The notes under the pieces are model-generated. The model saw only the letters and a list, made by a program, of their open reading frames with translations, was not told where the DNA came from and made no database searches. Of a stretch of DNA of 64,000 bases, positions 34,372 to 45,739 are shown piece after piece. The stretch is from positions 42,209,471-42,273,470 of the forward strand of contig NC_052354.1 of NCBI RefSeq assembly GCF_009727055.1. Reading direction: 5' to 3'. This DNA comes from Benincasa hispida (taxonomy: Eukaryota > Streptophyta > Magnoliopsida > Cucurbitales > Cucurbitaceae). Both the position numbers and the translations under genes were made by a program. Position 1 is the first letter of the stretch, and the number at the start of each line of letters is the position of its first letter.

Positions 34372-36447
34372 TGTTGGGATTGGTGTCCTAATTCTCCCAG
34401 AGTCTCATAGTTTATAAAATTTGTACACATTGTTATAAATAAATAAGAGTTGTTTTATTTTGCATTTACTCATATCCAATAAACAAAGCTCCATAGTTAT
34501 TGTACATAAACTTAATCATATATATGAGATATACAAGTGGATCATGCCTTAAGTGATAACCTAAAAGGTCTATAGTATAAGGATATAGAAGGGATACCTT
34601 ATCTTGGTGACACTACAGATACGACCCGCTTTGTAGAGATTTACAAGTGTTGTGAACTACTACAAATGGTAGATTCTGACCATTCATGTGGAGGCATGCG
34701 AGCGGGAGTGTCCTATACAAAGAGTTTGTATAAGACCAAACCACGAGATGATTCGTCTCTTTATATAATGTCGTTGATTCTTGAGACTTACATCTCACCT
34801 AAACGACCATAGGTGATATGACCTTAATCCTAAGTGTTTTGGGAACTCCTACCTTTGAAGGCGGTTCTTTGATTAGTATGGGTGAGAATGGCTAGATTGC
34901 CAACTCAAAATGTCTATATTTTTGGGGATTTGTCTGATTTAGGAGCTGGGAACTCAGTTATACAAGATGGAATTCACTCCTTCTCCGAAGTAGGGGTAAG
35001 TAGATAGATTACTCCCTTAAGGGCTGATTCTGAGTCTTGAACATAGTGGTCATAGCTTCTCTTTGGAAGAGAGGACTCAGCCATAGTAGAACTATAATTT
35101 ATGTTCAATAGAGAAATCAATGGTACTTAAGGAGTTAGATGTAACTATAGAGGCATAACGGTAAATTGGTCCAGTTGTACTTACAAGTGATCTATGAAGG
35201 ATAATCGCACTGTTGATTGGTTGATATGGACACAAAATATATATGTAGTGAGGAAAGTGCAGCTGTCGATCCAGTTAACTGATGGTGGATCCTGTGACTA
35301 AAGAGTTTAGTCAGCTATTCACGTACTGTTAGAGCTTCAAGCTACAGGTTCATAAGGTCCCCTTGGTAGCTCAATGGTTTCAAATTGAGAATCAGTTCTT
35401 AGGGATGATTTGAAATTTTCAAATTGACAAGAGGAAATTCGATTATATGTGATATAATCGGTGTGATGTATGAAATACATCAGGTGGAGGATAAATGTAA
35501 ATATGATTTACATTAAGTATCATAAAATAGAAAAAGAACTATGATTTATATGCTTCATGAGATGAAATATTAAAACTATAGGTTATAAATATAATATGGT
35601 AAGTTGGTTATCATATTTATTTATAATAATATTAATTATTTGATAATTATCTCTTTTTCTCTAATAACCAATTGAGTGGGAGGTTATTGGTGGTTTTATG
35701 GTAACCATGAGATAAAAGGAAAAAGCTTTTCCTAAATTTTAGGAGAGTTACCTTATTCAAAAAGAAACTCATGGTAATGCTATCAATTGAAATAGTTTCA
35801 CTAAGCGATAGCTCATAGAGAGACTAAATGATCGTGGAGTGTCACTATACGATAGTTCACTCAGCTGGTCATAGCTAAACATACCAGGGCATTGCCTATA
35901 TGATAGGCTGCCATCTTCTACATGATTGAGCACATCGTCTATATGATAGACTGTGTCATCTTCTACTTGCTCAATTGTCTACACGATTGTTGTCCCACCA
36001 GTCTCTTTCTCTAACCAAGATCATACACAGTCCACAACTCTCAAATTCTTACACCGAGAATACCAGGTAACCATTGTGGTGGTGTCCTCACTCAACTCGA
36101 TTGAATTCGAGGTTCTAGAGGCCGTTCGTTGGGTTCGTGATCGTTGAGTTCATTGTTGTTTGTGTGGTGTTTGATGTTGATCGTGTTGTTGCACTGGTCA
36201 TTGTGTTCGAGGGCTGAGGTGTTGTTCTTGGATACATTGAAGTGATCGAAGGAGATTGAAGATGAATCTTCAAAGGTATGTATATTCTATCCCTTGACCT
36301 CATCTTGATAGCATGCTGTAATTTCTAGTTATTGCATGACCTGTTAGTTTCCTTTTCTTGTACTGTAATTATGTTTGTTCAATTTCCAATGAAATTTAGA
36401 TTGATCCTTCCGCTACTCATAAAAATCCTCATGTCTGATTTCCTTCA
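34372..36447 (+). mobile_element. Solo copia LTR with 5-bp target duplication
   Basis: Runs from tgttgggattggtgtccta to gatttccttca, 2,076 bases, TG...CA ends. Perfect pentamer gagac on both sides (34367-34371 and 36448-36452). No interior or second LTR, so it arose by recombination between the two LTRs of a full element. Short ACGAT/CGATAG words cluster at about 35800-35960. Confidence 0.9.
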
Positions 36448-37722
36448 GAGACGTGTGAGTGGAGGCATCTTATGCAATGAGTTTGCATAAGACAGGACCT
36501 CAAAATAGTCCTTTTTTTTTATAACAATCGTTAACTGCTAAAACTGACTATTTCAAATTCAATGACCTAGAGTAACTCGATCTTAATTCCGAGCTATCTG
36601 TGAACTCCTATTTATTCGAGATTATCCTTTGATCTGCATAGGTGAGAGTAGTCCAACAACACTGCTCAATAAGCCTCTCATTTTGGGAATAAGACTAGAT
36701 AGACAGCTGGGGACATAATTCTATAAGATGGAATTCACTTCTACCTGACTTAGGGTTAGCAGATAGGTTATTCTCTTAAGTGCTGATTCCTAGTCTTGAA
36801 TAATGGGGCGCCACCCTCTCATGATTAAGAAGGTTATGGTTTATAATTTGGACTATAAATCAATTGTTCGATGGAGGATTAATGGAAGCTTAAGGAGCAA
36901 AATGTATTTACAGAGGTAAAACGGTTATTTTGACCTAGCTGTGAATACAAACAACCTGTGAAAAGACCAAACAGCATCACCTTTTAATAGAACGTACCCT
37001 TCTATCTGATATAAGCCAACTTACTAATCATGGTTAAAGTGAACAAAAATATATCTACAGTGAGAAGAGTGCAACTATCGAGCTATAGTAGTGTGCCTCC
37101 GTAGTTAACGAATATTTATTTAATTTGGTCTAAATAGTTTAACCAATTAATCTCAAATTGTTGGAGCTCATGATCTATAGGTCCATAAGGTCCCTCTACT
37201 AGCTCGTAAAATAATCTTGGATTAGTGAATTGAGTAGATTTGAAATGTTCAAATTTGGAATTAGGGTAATTTAGGGTTTGATTAATTATATTTGATATAA
37301 TTAAAACGTTTAATTTTGTTTAGATTAAACGAAATCGGAGAGATTAGAATATTCAAATATTGATTTAACTATTGGTCTACATAAATAGGATTCATGTATA
37401 AACTACATGTTTGATTAATTTAATACTTGATATTAAATTATTATTTAATTAATTAATTAAAATTATTTAATTAATTATTTAAATAAAACATTTTTAAATT
37501 TTTTTAAATCAAAATTCAGTTTTATTTTTATTTTTAATTTTAGTGAAAATAAGAATTAAAATCAAAATTGAATTTTAAATGAAAATTTCCATTTTGAGTG
37601 AAATTATCCAACTTTTTCCTTTCTAATTGGGGTGGTTTCACCCATTTGAAACACCTAGCCCACTCACAATCAGTTTCTTGAGGTATCATTAAGCTAAAAT
37701 TAAAATACTTGCATAATTAATT
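36448..37722 (+). mobile_element. Older copia LTR, right piece
   Basis: Continues the split LTR from 34371. Phrases align with the other LTRs in order (cataagac, ctcttaagtgctgattcctag, aaaacggttattttgacc, ggtccataaggtccc) but with many differences. It is cut at 37722 by the next element. Confidence 0.65.
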
Positions 37723-40700
37723 TGTTGGATTTGATGTCCTAAATCTCGTAGGGTCCTATAGTTTGTAAATGTTATGTACAAACTCATTGTTTATTTAATA
37801 AAATATACGATATTTTATTCCAATTTTTGTTGCATTAATCACAAACCAATAAACTAAGTTCCATGGTTGTCTCGTAACTTAAACATGTATGCAGAGACAT
37901 ACGGATGGATCCTGTTTTAAGTAATAACCTAAATGGTCTATAGTAGATGAATAAGGTTGGATACCTTATCTTGGTGACACTACGAGTATGGGCCACTTTG
38001 TAGATGTTATAATTGTTGTAAAGTACTATAAGTGATCTGATATTGATCATTCATGTGAAGACATGTGAGGAGGATATTCTATACAAAGAAGTTTGTATAA
38101 GATCATACCATGAAATGAGTAGTCTCATTATATAACACCGTTCTTAATAGAGACTTTCATTTCATCAGGATGACCATACGTAACACGATATGAATCCTGA
38201 GTGAGTTGTGAACCCCCGTCTATGAAGGCGGATCTTTGATTTGTATGGGTGAGAGTGACCAGATCTCTGACTCAACATGTCTACCATTTTGGGGATTCAT
38301 CTGATTGGGGAGTTGGGAACACAGCTGCACAAGACGAAATTCATTCATTCCCCAATGGTAGATAAATTACTCCCTTAAGGGCTGATTTTGGGGCTTGAAT
38401 ATAGTGGCGCCACACCTTCTCTTGGCCCGAGAGGGGTAGTCATAATGGGACTATGATTTATTGTTCATTAGAGGAATCAGTGGTACTTAAGGAGTTAGAT
38501 GTAACTACATGGGCAAAACGGTAATTTGGCTCAGATGTACTCACGAGCAATTTGTGAAGGGTCGTCGTACGGTGGATTGGTTGTATCTAATGGACACAGA
38601 AATATATCTGTAGTACGAAGAGTGCAGTTTTCGGTCTTTAGTGGAGTGCTCGACAGTTAATGGATGATGAATAATTTAATTAAAGAGTTTAATTAATTAT
38701 TCACGAACCGTTGGAGTTTCAGGCTACAAGTCCATGAGGTTCCCTCGGTAGCTCATCGGATTTTATGAGAATCAAATTTTGGATTATTTTGAATTGTTCA
38801 ACTTAATTAAGGGAATTAATTATATATGATAAAATTGAGTTTATGTAATTATATAATTACTATAATGTATTTGATACATTATAATATATAGAATTTATTA
38901 GAGGAATTAAATGTTTGAATATGATTCAAATGTTAATTATATGAATTAGATTCATATAACTAAAATTTAATGTAAATATGATTTATATTAAATATCATAA
39001 GAGAGAGAAAAGAAACTATAGGTTATATATTATATATGATACAATTTTAAACTATATGTTATATGTTATATATGATAAAACATATGATTGCATAATATAT
39101 AATAAATTGGTTATTATATATATTTGTTATAATTTTAATTGTGAATTAAAATTATTTATTAATTATTTAATTATTTAATTTTAAATTAATTAAGGGGAGG
39201 GAGTTAACTCCCTCCCCATCTCTTTCTCTCCACCACTCACATAAGTAGTGGTAGAGGTCTATCCTTCTTAAACCTGCAAAAGAAAAAAAAAATGACAGAA
39301 AAGAAAGTGGCTCTCTATAAGTTTTTTTTTTAGTTCTTTGCTTTCCCAAGTTTTTTTCTCTCGAATCCTTCCTTCTCCCTCAATCCCAAAACACTCTAGA
39401 GCCCACACCTCCTAGATTCTCACCAGAGCTTAAAGTTATTTTTCAATTCTAAATTTATATTGTTATACAATGTATATTTTGTTCCTCATTTCAAGAGGAA
39501 CTTGATTTATGTATCTAGGTTATTGGAATACTGGTAGAATATATCATTTGTTCATGATAAAGCATTTATTTTGAAAAAGGGTATTAATATTTGTTCAGCA
39601 ATAAACGAAAATAAATTATATGTGCTAAGGTCGTTAGCAGAGAATCACTTTGATACTAAACCAGATCGAGGCTGATTCACGGATGATTCCTCCGCTTTCT
39701 CAGAATCAGATTCCAAGAGAACCTGTATTCCGAAGGAATCAGGGTCTCGGTTGATTTCCCTTCCTTTAGCTACTCAGATGCTTCATAATGTTGAAATGTT
39801 CAACACTGCAACTACACAAAATAAAAGATAAAAGTTTAGCTAAAAGAAAATGTCCATCTTTGGCATCTAAGACTGGGACACATAAATCTCAATAGGATTG
39901 AGAGGTTGGTCAAGAGTGGACTTCTAAAAGAGTTAAAAGAAAATTTTTTTACCTGTATGTGAATCTTGTCTAGAAGGAAAAATGACAAAAGGACCTTATA
40001 CTAGAAAAGGTTATTGAGCCAAAGATCCCAAAACTTGTACATTCAGACCTTTATGGTCTGATGAATATTAAGGCAAGAGGAGGATATGAATATTTCATCA
40101 CTTTTACGGATGATTATGTTAGATATGAGTATGTTTACCTAATGCAACATAAGTCTTATACACTTGAAAAGTTCAAGTAGTATAAGGCTGAAGTTGAAAA
40201 TTTTTAGGGTAAAAATATACAAATACTTTGATCAGATCGAGGTGGAGAGTATTTGGATGTGAGATTCCATGACCATTTGATAGAACATAGAATCACGTCT
40301 CAACTCTCAACATCTGATACACCTCAACAATATGGTGTATCCGATAGGAGAATTAGAACCTTGTTAGACATGGTTCGGTCGATGATGAGTTATGTTTTTT
40401 TACCTAACTCATTTGGGTTAGGTAGTAGAGACCATAACTTATCTTTTGAACCAAGTTCCATAAAAAAACTTCTGAAACACCTTTTTGAATTATAGAAAGG
40501 TTATATAGTAGTTTACGGCATCTCGGGATTTTGGATTTTCCAGCTCATGTCTAGTGGCTAACCTAAAGAAATTGGAACCACATTCAAAGTTATGCCTGTT
40601 TGTAGTCTACTCCAAAGAAACAAGAGGTGGTCTCTTTTTTTATCCGAAAGAAAATAAAGTATTTGTATCAACAAATGCAACTTTTTTGGAAGAAGACCAC

Positions 40701-42660
40701 GTTAGGGAGCATAAACCAAGAAGTACAATTGTATTGAATGAAGTTTCCAACGAAACTACTGAACCTTCAACAAGAGTCACTTCAAAAAGATTGCTAATGT
40801 TGCTCCATCTAGTCACGCACATCCTTTTCAAGAGTTGGGGGAGCCTCGACGTGGTCGAAGGGTTATAACCCAACCTGCTCGTTATTTGGATTTAACAAAA
40901 ACTTAAGTCGTCATACCAGATGATAACGTTGATGATCCATTGACCTACAAGCAGGCAATGGTTGATGTGGACAAAGATGAATGGGTTAAAGCCATGAATT
41001 TGGAAATTGAGTCTATGTACCTCAATTTTATCTGGAATCTTATAGATCAGCCTAATAGGATAAAGCCTATAGGTTGTAAATGGATCTACTAGAGGAAGAG
41101 AAGTTTAGATGAAAAGATGCAAACCTTTAAGGCTAGACTGATGACAAAGGGTTATGTTGAAACTTTCTCACATGTTGTCATGCTAAAGTTTACCCGTATT
41201 CTTTTGTCTATTCTCACATATTATGACTATGAAATATGGCAAGTGGATGTTAAGGCTTAAGACTGCCATTATGAATAGTAATCTTGATGAGACCATTTAC
41301 ATGCAACAAACAGAAGGATTCATTGAAGAAGGTAAAGAGAAAAAGGTTTGCAAGCTTAATCGATCCATCTATGGATTGAAACAAGCATCTTGATCTTGGA
41401 ATATAAGATTTAATACTGCAATCAAACCTTATGGCTTTGATCAGAATGTTGATAAACCTTGTGTCTACAAGAAGATTATCAACAATTCAGTAGCTTTCTT
41501 AGTGTTATATGTAGATGATATTCTACTCATTGGGAATAATATAGGTTTAATGTGATATTAAGAAATGGTTAGCTGCTCATTTCCAAATGAAAGATTTGGG
41601 TGAAGCATAGTTTGTTCTAGGGATCCAAATTATAAGGGATCATAAGAACAAAACACTAGCCTTGTCTCAAGCATCGCATATCGACAAAATACTTGTTAGG
41701 TATTCGATGCAAAATTTTAAAAAAGGTTTGTTAGCTTTCAAGTATGGAATTATCTTGTCTAAGGAACAGTGTCCTAAGATACCTCAAAAGGTTAAGAAGA
41801 TGAGACGAATCCCCTATGCATCTATAATGGGTAGTCTGATGTATGTCATGTTATGTACTAGGCCGTACATTTCCTATATAGTGGAAATAGTTAGTAGATA
41901 CCAATCTAATCCAGGGGACAACCGTTAAAATCATTCTTCAGTATCTTAGGAGAACAAGAAAATATATATTTGTGTATGGTGCTAAGGATTTGATCCTTAC
42001 AGGATACATTGACTCTGATTTTCAAACTGATAAAGATTTTAGAAAATCCACATCAGGATCAATGGTTCACTCTTAACTGGGTAGCTATAGTATGGCATCA
42101 AGCAAGGTTGTATTGTTGACTCTATCATGGAGGCAAAGTATGTAACTACTTGTGAAGCTACTAAAGAAGTTGTCTGGCTTAGGAAGTTTTTGACGGATTT
42201 GGAAGTTGTTCCAAACATGTCACTGTCTATCACTCTTTATTGTGATAATAGTGGTGTTGTAACAAACTCCAAGGAGCCTCAAAAATACAAACGAGGAAAG
42301 CACATCGAGCGCAAGTATCACCTCATAAGAGAGATTGTACAACGGGGAGATGTGGTCTTCATAAAGATCGCTTCAGAGCACAATGTTGCTAATCCATTTA
42401 CGAAGGCTCTCATGGCTAAAGCTTTTTAGGGTCATTTGGAGAGGTTGGGTCCACAAGATATATGTCATCTTGTCTAGGGCAAGTGGGAGTATTTTGGGAT
42501 ATAAAATATGCCCTAGTTTATTGTATTGTATACTTTACTTTATATTATGTTTTGTACCGTACACCTCACTCGCTTTAGGATAAGTGGGAGATTGTTGGAT
42601 TTAGGTTCTAAATCTCGATGGATCTCGTAGTTTGTAATTTGTAAATATAAATTATTTATT
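37723..42660 (+). mobile_element. Decayed copia element, deleted at its 5' interior
   Basis: The 5' LTR starts tgttggatttgatgtccta at 37723 and ends near 39775 (limit uncertain). Interior with integrase, reverse transcriptase and RNase H pieces follows; gag and protease are missing and no clear primer-binding site is seen. A purine tract (aagtgggagat, 42582-42592) precedes the 3' LTR start tgttggatttaggttcta at 42593, which survives for only about 70 bases. Confidence 0.78.
39850..42430 (+). pseudogene. Copia pol remnant: integrase, reverse transcriptase, RNase H
   Basis: In order across shifting frames: the GAG-pre-integrase His-His-Cys-Cys region (LWHLRLGHINLNRIERLV, then CESCLEGK) at 39858-39990; the integrase core (HSDLYG, FITFTDDYVR, SDRGGEYLDVRFHDH) at 40040-40420; the reverse transcriptase (DEWVKAMNLEIESMY, KLNRSIYGLKQAS, and the catalytic LYVDDILLIGNN at 41500-41540); and RNase H (MEAKYVTTCEATKEVVWL, LYCDNSGVVTNSKEP, ERKYHLIREIV) at 42127-42429. 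INT before RT is the copia order. Many stops and frameshifts make it inactive. Confidence 0.88.
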
Positions 42661-43249
42661 TAAAAATATGTATTAAAGGTTACTGTAGTAATGTTTTATT
42701 ATTTTAAATTAAAAATTACTTTTTTAAAAAAAAAAATCTCCTCTCTAAAATTATTTTGTAAGTTTATTTTTCTAATTCAAAAGGTCATATAATTAATTAA
42801 AATAATTAAAAAAAATACTTCACGGACTTTTAAAATTTATTCTTACAAACTCGAGGATTGAAAATGAATATTTTGAAAACTCAAGGACCAAATAACTTAT
42901 TCTTAAAAATTCAGGAACTAAAAATATATGTTTTGAAAATTCATGGACCAAATACATTTAATCTTTTAAAACTCGAGAGCTAAATTGTAATTTTCTCTTT
43001 TAGAATGATATCATATTCACAGAATTCCTTTTATTGTGGGTAAGATTTGTTATCGTTTTGGATTAGATTGTTAGTTATATAAACCAGCCTCTTTCTTCAG
43101 CACAATGAATGTGGATGAAGAAAATTGAACAAACAACCTTAAGAGAAAAGAATAGATGTCTTGACCACTTAGTCAAATTTATAACTGTAAAAATTTTACT
43201 TTAAATTTCATCAAATTAAAAATAAATTAGAGAGAAATGTAGAATTACT
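42661..43249. other. AT-rich spacer with short repeats
   Basis: At about 42820-43000 a phrase of the type aactcaaggaccaaat recurs three or four times at ~50-base spacing, in the style of a small dispersed repeat. No gene. Confidence 0.45.
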
Positions 43250-43806
43250 GAGGGCATCTTTGATGGAGAATCTAGATTCTATTTTATGTTTTCAAATTCA
43301 CTGAGTTCAGCAAATATATGCTTGGCAGACAATCCGGATTTTGATTCTGAAAACTGTTTTTGGATTATGTGATTCAAATCGTGCAAATTTTGAAAATAAT
43401 ATTTTTATATTTTCATTATATCCAGATTATGATTTTTTGAATTTTAAAATGCAGAATTATATTAAATAAAGATAAAAACACTTAGAAGTACAGTATGTCA
43501 TGTTATAAACTCAATTCATTTTTTTAAAAAAAAAGTAAAATATGTATCATTGTAATATATTATAAATTATATAATGTTACAAAATAATAATTATACAAAA
43601 CATGTTCATAAATAAATTAATAATAGTTTATTGTCAACTAATATTTAGTGGGTTTACAACAGGTTTTATGATTTATAAATATAATATCAATCACATTTTA
43701 AATACTTATTCAAATTAGAATTCGATTTTTGAATTTTGCTAACAAACACATATCTGAAAATATGAAATATAACTCTGTTTTCAGATTCCCTACCAAACAA
43801 GCCTTA
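43250..43806. mobile_element. MITE-like element with GGCTTGTTTGGTAGGG-type ends
   Basis: The left end gagggcatctttgatggaga and the right end tccctaccaaacaagcctta are imperfect inverted repeats, about 17 of 24 positions matching. The interior is non-coding. Confidence 0.5.
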
Positions 43807-44736
43807 AATTTGTCTTATAGTTTGAGTTAATTTTAAACTTCTTGATCAACTTTTCAGCTTAATATAATTTGTGAAGTATATAAGGATTGAATTGAAATTA
43901 GAGTAATTATTTTAAATTGTAAAACTACTAAAAATATTTTCAAATATAGCAAAGTGGCTTTGTCTATTAATGATAGACATTGATAGATTCATTATCAGAG
44001 TAACATTTTGCTATGTTTGTAATAACTTGGTTCATTTTCCTATTTTTGAAAATAATCCTCTAAACTATTAGAGCTAAAAAAGAATTTAATGAAAGCTAAG
44101 CTTAATTAATCTTTCAATATGGTCATATATTCTATGATTCATGTGGAAGTATAACTATAAGTTTGATGACATCTTATTGAGAAAAACTTGAAGAATTCAA
44201 TGCAAACAAACAATCTCTTACAGAAAAATACTCCCAAAAATATTCTTACAGAAAATTATGAAAATCACCTGGTAAATCTTTGATTGATAACTTTCAATAT
44301 ACCTTGCCAAAAATACTAAACTTCGGTTCAATTCTTCATCTCAACACTTCGAAAAAAAACAAAAAATAGTATAATAGGTTAATTTCCCTATCAAATTTTG
44401 AAATTTATTTTCTTTCGGATTAATCTTGAACAAAATATAAATTCATTTCAAAACATTTGAGTCTTTGACGCAAGTATAGAAATTAAATTTAAACATTTAA
44501 AAGGACAAGAATTAAAATGGAACAAATTCCATAATTATAGTATTTTAACCATAAATTACTTACATCTCTTTGTTCCTTCATTTTAATTTTAAAATTTATA
44601 AACTAGATGTTAAATCTTAAAATTAGTCTATTTATGGTTAGTTTATTGGTTAAATTTTTCAAAATAAATAAATAATAAACTCTAGACACTTGAAACATTG
44701 AATCTCAAAGTATAGAGATTAAAATAATATTTTTAA
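43807..44736. other. AT-rich spacer
   Basis: Contains an ATAGACATTGATAG-type repeat word near 43972-43988 and no coding signal. The part after 44470 has phrases resembling the MITE that follows and may be a decayed relative. Confidence 0.4.
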
Positions 44737-45083
44737 GGTTAAAATATATTTTTGGTCTCTATACTTTGAATGTCACAATTTTAGTAATTTTACTTTAAAT
44801 TGTCTAATTTTAATCCCCAAACTTTCAATAAATCTTAAATTCAGTTTCGACTACTAGTTTATTGTTGATTTGTTAAAAAAAAAATGTTATTTTTAGCATT
44901 TTTAGTATAACTTTTGAAAAAAATATTCACCTATTGTTTTTTTTTTTTTTTTTGTAATTTCGGTAAAAATATTTTTAAGAGACTAAATTTAAGATTTATT
45001 AAAAGTAGAAGAACCAATTAAAAATTCAGAAACTAAAATAGAGCAAATTTCAAAGTATAGAAACTAAAAATATATTTTTAACC
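44737..45083. mobile_element. MITE with ~33-bp terminal inverted repeats
   Basis: Left end ggttaaaatatatttttggt continuing to ctatactttgaa; right end, read in reverse, ggttaaaaatatatttttag continuing to ctatactttgaa. About 30 of 33 positions match with one indel. Non-coding interior with a T-run. It lies 215 bases past the stop codon of the 101-aa gene. Confidence 0.8.
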
Positions 45084-45297
45084 TAGTTTCCCACCAAGAA
45101 GATAGATTAAGAACTAATACTTGGTGATGATGATTAACAAAAAAAAATTTGCTAACATAAAAGAATTAATTTGTTGAACAAAGAGAAGGAAAAGAAGTAC
45201 ACAGCCCTACATTACATATATGTAACCATAAAAGTTATATGAATAATCCATCCATTAATAAAAACATGAGTCAAAGCAACAAACATTTGAAGAAAAA

Positions 45298-45603
45298 TTA
45301 TATATAAGATAAAACAGGAAGTCCCCATTGAGTGGAGAAGATGATATTAGGACATACATCTTCAACAACCTTCATTCTATTAACAATCTCCCTAATTCTT
45401 CTAGACAACAACATTAAAAATGATACCTTCAAACCAAAACTCCTCAACCTTGTAAATCGATACAATCGAAAACCCTTCATTCCTCTCTTTAATATTTTCT
45501 TCATCCATCGACGTCTACGCTTAGCAACCACCCTATTACCCTCGAGCTTCTCATAGTAATCCCACCGACGTCTTCCAATGCCAACAATCTCTATAAGACC
45601 CAT
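45298..45603 (-). CDS. Small basic plant protein of unknown function, 101 aa
   Basis: One uninterrupted exon from ATG at 45603 to TAA at 45298. The upstream GTG-initiated extension of the same frame is 5' leader. About a quarter of residues are Arg or Lys, clustered as KRRRRWMKKILKRGMKG (residues 28-44) and RRIREIVNRMK (68-78). The C-terminus, CPNIIFSTQWGLPVLS (84-99), looks conserved; I recall similar endings in short uncharacterised proteins of many dicots. No signal peptide or clear membrane span. A TATA box lies 124 bases upstream. The function is unknown. Length, promoter and C-terminal motif make it a likely real gene. Confidence 0.72.
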   Translation of the reverse strand: MGLIEIVGIGRRRWDYYEKLEGNRVVAKRRRRWMKKILKRGMKGFRLYRFTRLRSFGLKVSFLMLLSRRIREIVNRMKVVEDVCPNIIFSTQWGLPVLSYI

Positions 45604-45726
45604 TTGTTCGACGTTGTTATAGATCAGGGATTTAAACCTCTCACCTCTCACCTCTCTAACTTCTTATGCTGAAAAGAAAAGGAGTAGGCTTTATGAACCG
45701 TTGCGAATCTCTAAGTTTTTGCACAA

Positions 45727-45733
45727 ATTTATA
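45727..45733 (-). promoter_or_regulatory. TATA box of the 101-aa gene
   Basis: Minus-strand CCCTATAAATTTG, a good plant TATA box, about 124 bases before the ATG, leaving room for a leader of roughly 90 bases. Confidence 0.6.
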
Positions 45734-45739
45734 GGGTTA

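Noticed and set aside
45604..45651. GTG-started extension of the 101-aa protein
   Set aside because: Plants start at ATG; the first ATG in the frame is at 45603 and the extension looks like a leader.
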